Shown here in pieces: positions 6,022 through 6,322 of a DNA stretch of 6,322 nucleotides (position 1 is the stretch's first letter; the number at the start of each line of letters is the position of its first letter). The DNA is from Minisyncoccota bacterium. Lineage in GTDB: Bacteria; Patescibacteriota; Minisyncoccia; Phycocordibacterales; UBA2100. The notes under the pieces are model-generated. The model was given only the letters and a program-made list of their open reading frames with translations. It made no database searches and was not told where the DNA came from. The position numbers and the translations under genes are program-made. Location: assembly GCA_020058565.1 (NCBI GenBank), contig JAGVDT010000105.1, positions 1 through 6,322 of the forward strand, written 5' to 3'.

Positions 6022-6050
6022 AATATACCGATATATCGCTATATTGCCAA
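6022..6050 (-). promoter_or_regulatory. Promoter of the TrpR-like gene, overlapping operator dyads
   Basis: On the minus strand: TTGGCA (6045-6050), exactly 17 bp, then TATATT (6022-6027). This is the best promoter match in the window. The imperfect dyad of module C occupies the spacer and the edge of the -10; the perfect dyad lies just upstream of the -35. The predicted transcript start (6013-6015) coincides with the ATG, so the mRNA would be leaderless. A dimer bound to the spacer dyad would block RNA polymerase. Confidence 0.7.
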
Positions 6051-6072
6051 GGCACCTACCGATATATCGGTA
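6026..6072. repeat. Paired palindrome module C, putative double operator
   Basis: TACCGATATATCGCTA (6026-6041) and TACCGATATATCGGTA (6057-6072, extended to a perfect 20-bp palindrome at 6055-6074) have centres 31 bp apart. It matches module B at 46 of 47 positions. It overlaps the promoter of the TrpR-like gene, which makes an operator role more likely than a passive repeat. Confidence 0.9.
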
Positions 6073-6089
6073 GGGGGTCGCGGTGAGGG

Positions 6090-6124
6090 CTGTTTTCAAG
6101 GCTGACCCAGTCCTGTTTTCAAGG
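6090..6124. repeat. 12-bp direct repeat upstream of tRNA-Ser
   Basis: CTGTTTTCAAGG occurs at 6090-6101 and again at 6113-6124, 23 bp apart start to start. The second copy contains the likely -35 box of the tRNA promoter (TTTTCA). Confidence 0.7.
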
Positions 6125-6144
6125 TTTGCCTTGTATCGTATACT
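6116..6144 (+). promoter_or_regulatory. Promoter of tRNA-Ser
   Basis: TTTTCA (6116-6121), a 17-bp spacer and TATACT (6139-6144) predict a start near 6151, about 6 nt before the mature tRNA 5' end. It lies downstream of, and opposite in direction to, the TrpR-like gene promoter, with no shared sites. Confidence 0.55.
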
Positions 6145-6156
6145 GCGCCCTTATAC

Positions 6157-6241
6157 GGAGGGTTCGCATAGTGGTCTAGTGCACACGCTTGGAAAGCGTG
6201 CGTGGGGCAACCCACCGAGAGTTCGAATCTCTCACCCTCCG
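6157..6241 (+). tRNA. tRNA-Ser(GGA)
   Basis: An 85-nt class II tRNA. The acceptor stem GGAGGGT/ACCCTCC (6157-6163, 6234-6240) is perfect, with discriminator G6241 as expected for serine. The D arm contains AGTGGTCTAG. The anticodon stem CACGC/GCGTG holds the loop TTGGAAA with anticodon GGA at 6191-6193, reading UCC and UCU. The long variable arm GTGGG-GCAA-CCCAC is diagnostic of Ser/Leu/Tyr tRNAs. The T arm is GAGAG-TTCGAAT-CTCTC. The 3' CCA is not encoded (CCG follows the discriminator), so a CCA-adding enzyme is required. Confidence 0.97.
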
Positions 6242-6304
6242 CCGATGTCCAAGAGCAAGCATGCTTGCGATTGGAGACAGCTGCGAGAGAGTGAGAGATT
6301 CGAA
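6222..6304. repeat. Inverted repeat of the tRNA-Ser T-arm sequence
   Basis: TTCGAATCTCTCAC inside the tRNA (6222-6235) occurs as its exact reverse complement at 6291-6304, 55 bp further on. It could be a remnant of another class II tRNA or an integration scar, but no rest of a tRNA can be built within the window. Confidence 0.55.
6255..6268. repeat. 14-bp perfect palindrome downstream of tRNA-Ser
   Basis: GCAAGCATGCTTGC is a perfect dyad 13 bp past the tRNA discriminator base. No T-tract follows, so it is not a typical intrinsic terminator, though it could stop 3' exonucleases during tRNA processing. Confidence 0.5.
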
Positions 6305-6322
6305 GGCGAGCGCGGGGTACCC

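Noticed and set aside
5184..6072. REP/BIME-type elements mobilised by a RAYT transposase
   Set aside because: Paired palindromes are reminiscent of BIMEs, but no Y1 transposase is present and module C overlaps a good promoter, so operator sites explain the data better. A genome-wide count would decide.
5615..6073. Open frame of 152 codons on the plus strand
   Set aside because: It is the antisense shadow of the TrpR-like gene, which has a recognisable helix-turn-helix and a good promoter.

Overview
The window looks like chromosome from a Candidate Phyla Radiation bacterium, most likely of the Parcubacteria group. This is inferred from gene content and style: an HtpX starting MASLYTHESQNIRKTW, a small membrane-anchored SleB-type hydrolase, a TrpR/YerC-like regulator, compact spacing, a tRNA with no encoded CCA, and a mix of Shine-Dalgarno-led and apparently leaderless genes. 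TGA is used as a stop and Trp as TGG, so the code is the standard bacterial one. GC is moderate, a little above one half by eye.

Layout: (1) Positions 1-1196 hold two leftward genes, each with its own intrinsic terminator: an unrecognised 116-residue protein (91-441) and a SleB/CwlJ-family cell-wall hydrolase (567-1196). (2) Positions 1197-1319 form a divergent promoter region. (3) Rightward from 1320 is a two-gene operon: the M48 membrane protease htpX (apparently leaderless), then, 3 nt after its stop, an 868-residue P2-type cation ATPase (2229-4835). The pair suggests membrane proteostasis coupled to cation homeostasis. (4) Positions 4836-5608 hold no convincing gene. They contain a pyrimidine-rich degenerate 13-bp tandem array, a paired palindrome (module A), a degenerate 12/24-bp tandem array, and a second paired palindrome (module B). 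(5) Positions 5609-6013 encode, leftward, a Trp-repressor-superfamily helix-turn-helix protein. A third paired palindrome (module C) overlaps its promoter. (6) Positions 6157-6241 are tRNA-Ser(GGA) with its own promoter. The last ~80 bases carry a palindrome and an inverted copy of the tRNA T-arm sequence.

The most interesting signal is the triplicated paired palindrome. Each module has two 16-bp dyads close to TACCGATATATCGGTA, and their centres are exactly 31 bp (about three helical turns) apart in all three modules. Module C embeds a good sigma70-type promoter (TTGGCA, 17 bp, TATATT) whose predicted transcript begins at or within about 2 nt of the TrpR-like ATG. I infer an autoregulated regulator with a paired operator, plus two further operator/promoter modules bracketing an unexplained tandem-repeat array that could be transcribed as a repetitive RNA.
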